A stretch of 64,000 nt of DNA from Durusdinium trenchii (lineage: Eukaryota > Sar > Dinophyceae > Suessiales > Symbiodiniaceae): contig CAXAMN010013847.1 in the NCBI GenBank assembly GCA_963970005.1, forward strand, positions 101,400-165,399, read 5' to 3'. Position 1 is the stretch's first letter. Each line of letters starts with the position of its first letter. The notes under the pieces are model-generated. The model saw only the letters and a list, made by a program, of their open reading frames with translations. It did no database searches and was not told where the DNA came from. The position numbers and the translations under genes are program-made. Below are positions 62,990 to 64,000 of the stretch, piece after piece.

Positions 62990-64000
62990 GACCACCCTCT
63001 GGGCGGTGCTGGTATTCGTTCGGACCACCGAGAGTCCGCACCGGTTCGGACCCTCTTTGACGGCAGGGGTCCAGAAGCGAAGCAAGCTCTTGAGAGTTTG
63101 GGGGGGGGGGGGGGATTCTTATGGTACTCAGAGTTGTTCTAATAAGTAACTTTGGATCCTTGTTTTTCTCCTTCAGAATTACTAACCGCCAAGATCCGTA
63201 AGAAATTTGTAGATCTGGTCTGAGCATCGAACAGCTGTTCGGAACAATTGGGCAAGCTTTTTGCTATTCATTGGTTGATTTATGGAGGGGACACTCCCAG
63301 GTGCACAATCAATTGGGACATGGTACCAAACTGACCCCTCTATTCTTCCCAAAAGGACATCACTGATTGGCTACCCAAAACAATCCCTCAGAAACCGGAT
63401 GCCCAAAATTGCAGCCACAAAAGTCCAGAATTGAAACAAAACAAGTCAATCGAAAAATAAAACTAACAATCTTAAATGAGCTGCCAGGTGTTGTTCTGTT
63501 ATATAAACTTGTCCTAGCTTCTCCAGAGCCTGAAAGGCTCAAAACAGCGCGGCAGCCGCACTACCCAGGTGCTCATTGGCATGGCCTTGGCCACCTTTGA
63601 GAAGTTGCCTCATCGACAGCAGGACTTGGCTTCTCGACAATCAATCGTCGACGGAAGCGCACCGGTTCCTCAAAACCTAGGGATTGGTGAGAACCAGACC
63701 TCTCTATATAAGGATCTGGCCTCGCTTTGGAGGGCCCATGCGCGTTTGCGCACCTGCAAAAGCTTTTTGGGGAAAGACCGCTCAAGATGGTGGGAAAGTC
63801 TAACCAGAGTGTCCTGGCTACAGTCAGTTTCACTGGCTTGATTGATAGAACACGTGGACACTTTGGTTCACATTTCTTTTCCAGAAATCGATCTTTGGCA
63901 TCAGGAGTCCGTCAATCAACGGGAGGGGCGAGTTTTCCGGCGGCAGCGCTGGAGCCGTACGTACTTCGGAGTGGCTGGGTCTTCTGGTATCGCTGTGTTC
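62990..64000. other. window end, no gene recognised
   Basis: A run of 14 G lies at about 63101-63114. Open frames on both strands show neither motif nor GC3 bias. The final 100 bases become GC-rich, and an exon could start at or beyond the edge. Confidence 0.4.

Overview
The window looks like nuclear DNA of a dinoflagellate, most likely a Symbiodiniaceae- or Polarella-type genome. No bacterial-style gene packing is seen. Protein traces are short exons separated by 70 nt to 4 kb. Exons can be joined in phase with GT-AG introns, but also with the GC-AG and GA-AG introns typical of dinoflagellates, mostly with AG|G at the acceptor. The strongest protein signals lie on the + strand, fitting the one-way gene order of these genomes. 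The organism assignment is inferred from splice-site style, repeat families and remembered protein families; no search was run.

Region 1-6.2 kb is repeat-rich intergenic or intronic DNA with two short exon-like islands. From 6.2 to 17.7 kb eight small exons (6218-6303, 7034-7109, 8017-8054, 9846-9949, 11139-11180, 12428-12528, 13454-13559, 17615-about 17728) join in phase into one GT-A-like glycosyltransferase gene, with a DADN metal site and a GGYDQ / MGAQDIDL C-terminal signature. Its last 4.05-kb intron holds a decayed Copia-type RT/RNase H. The introns also hold small inverted-repeat (MITE-like) elements.

From 17.7 to 30.3 kb there is no clear gene, only interspersed repeats, at least three MITE-like families and a few GC3-biased exon-like islands. 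Next come an array of TGAGTGGC repeats with a 10-base assembly gap (30482-30491) and a 175-180-bp tandem repeat (30737-31200).

From 32.0 to 44.66 kb lies a dense + strand block of many exons with short introns, ending in TGA at 44662. It encodes a lineage-specific large protein (or two or three tandem genes): an N-terminal part, a C-x2-C-x-C exon, a long Lys/Glu-rich repeat, a DLFAG...GPECGSW domain resembling a cytosine-C5 methyltransferase core, further Lys-rich exons, and a C-terminal HGDEGR ... RPDLMHNF ... RPKLHLYTH ... DEDFVG module. I recall such modules as a multicopy dinoflagellate family and suspect a transposase-like fold.

From 45 to 64 kb the sequence is again sparse. It holds a Walker-A exon at 46.0 kb, several GC3-biased islands, a decayed RT-RNase H-recombinase element of DIRS type (51.75-53.06 kb), and more MITE-like copies. 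I saw no tRNA, rRNA, spliced-leader gene or CRISPR array, but could not run covariance searches.
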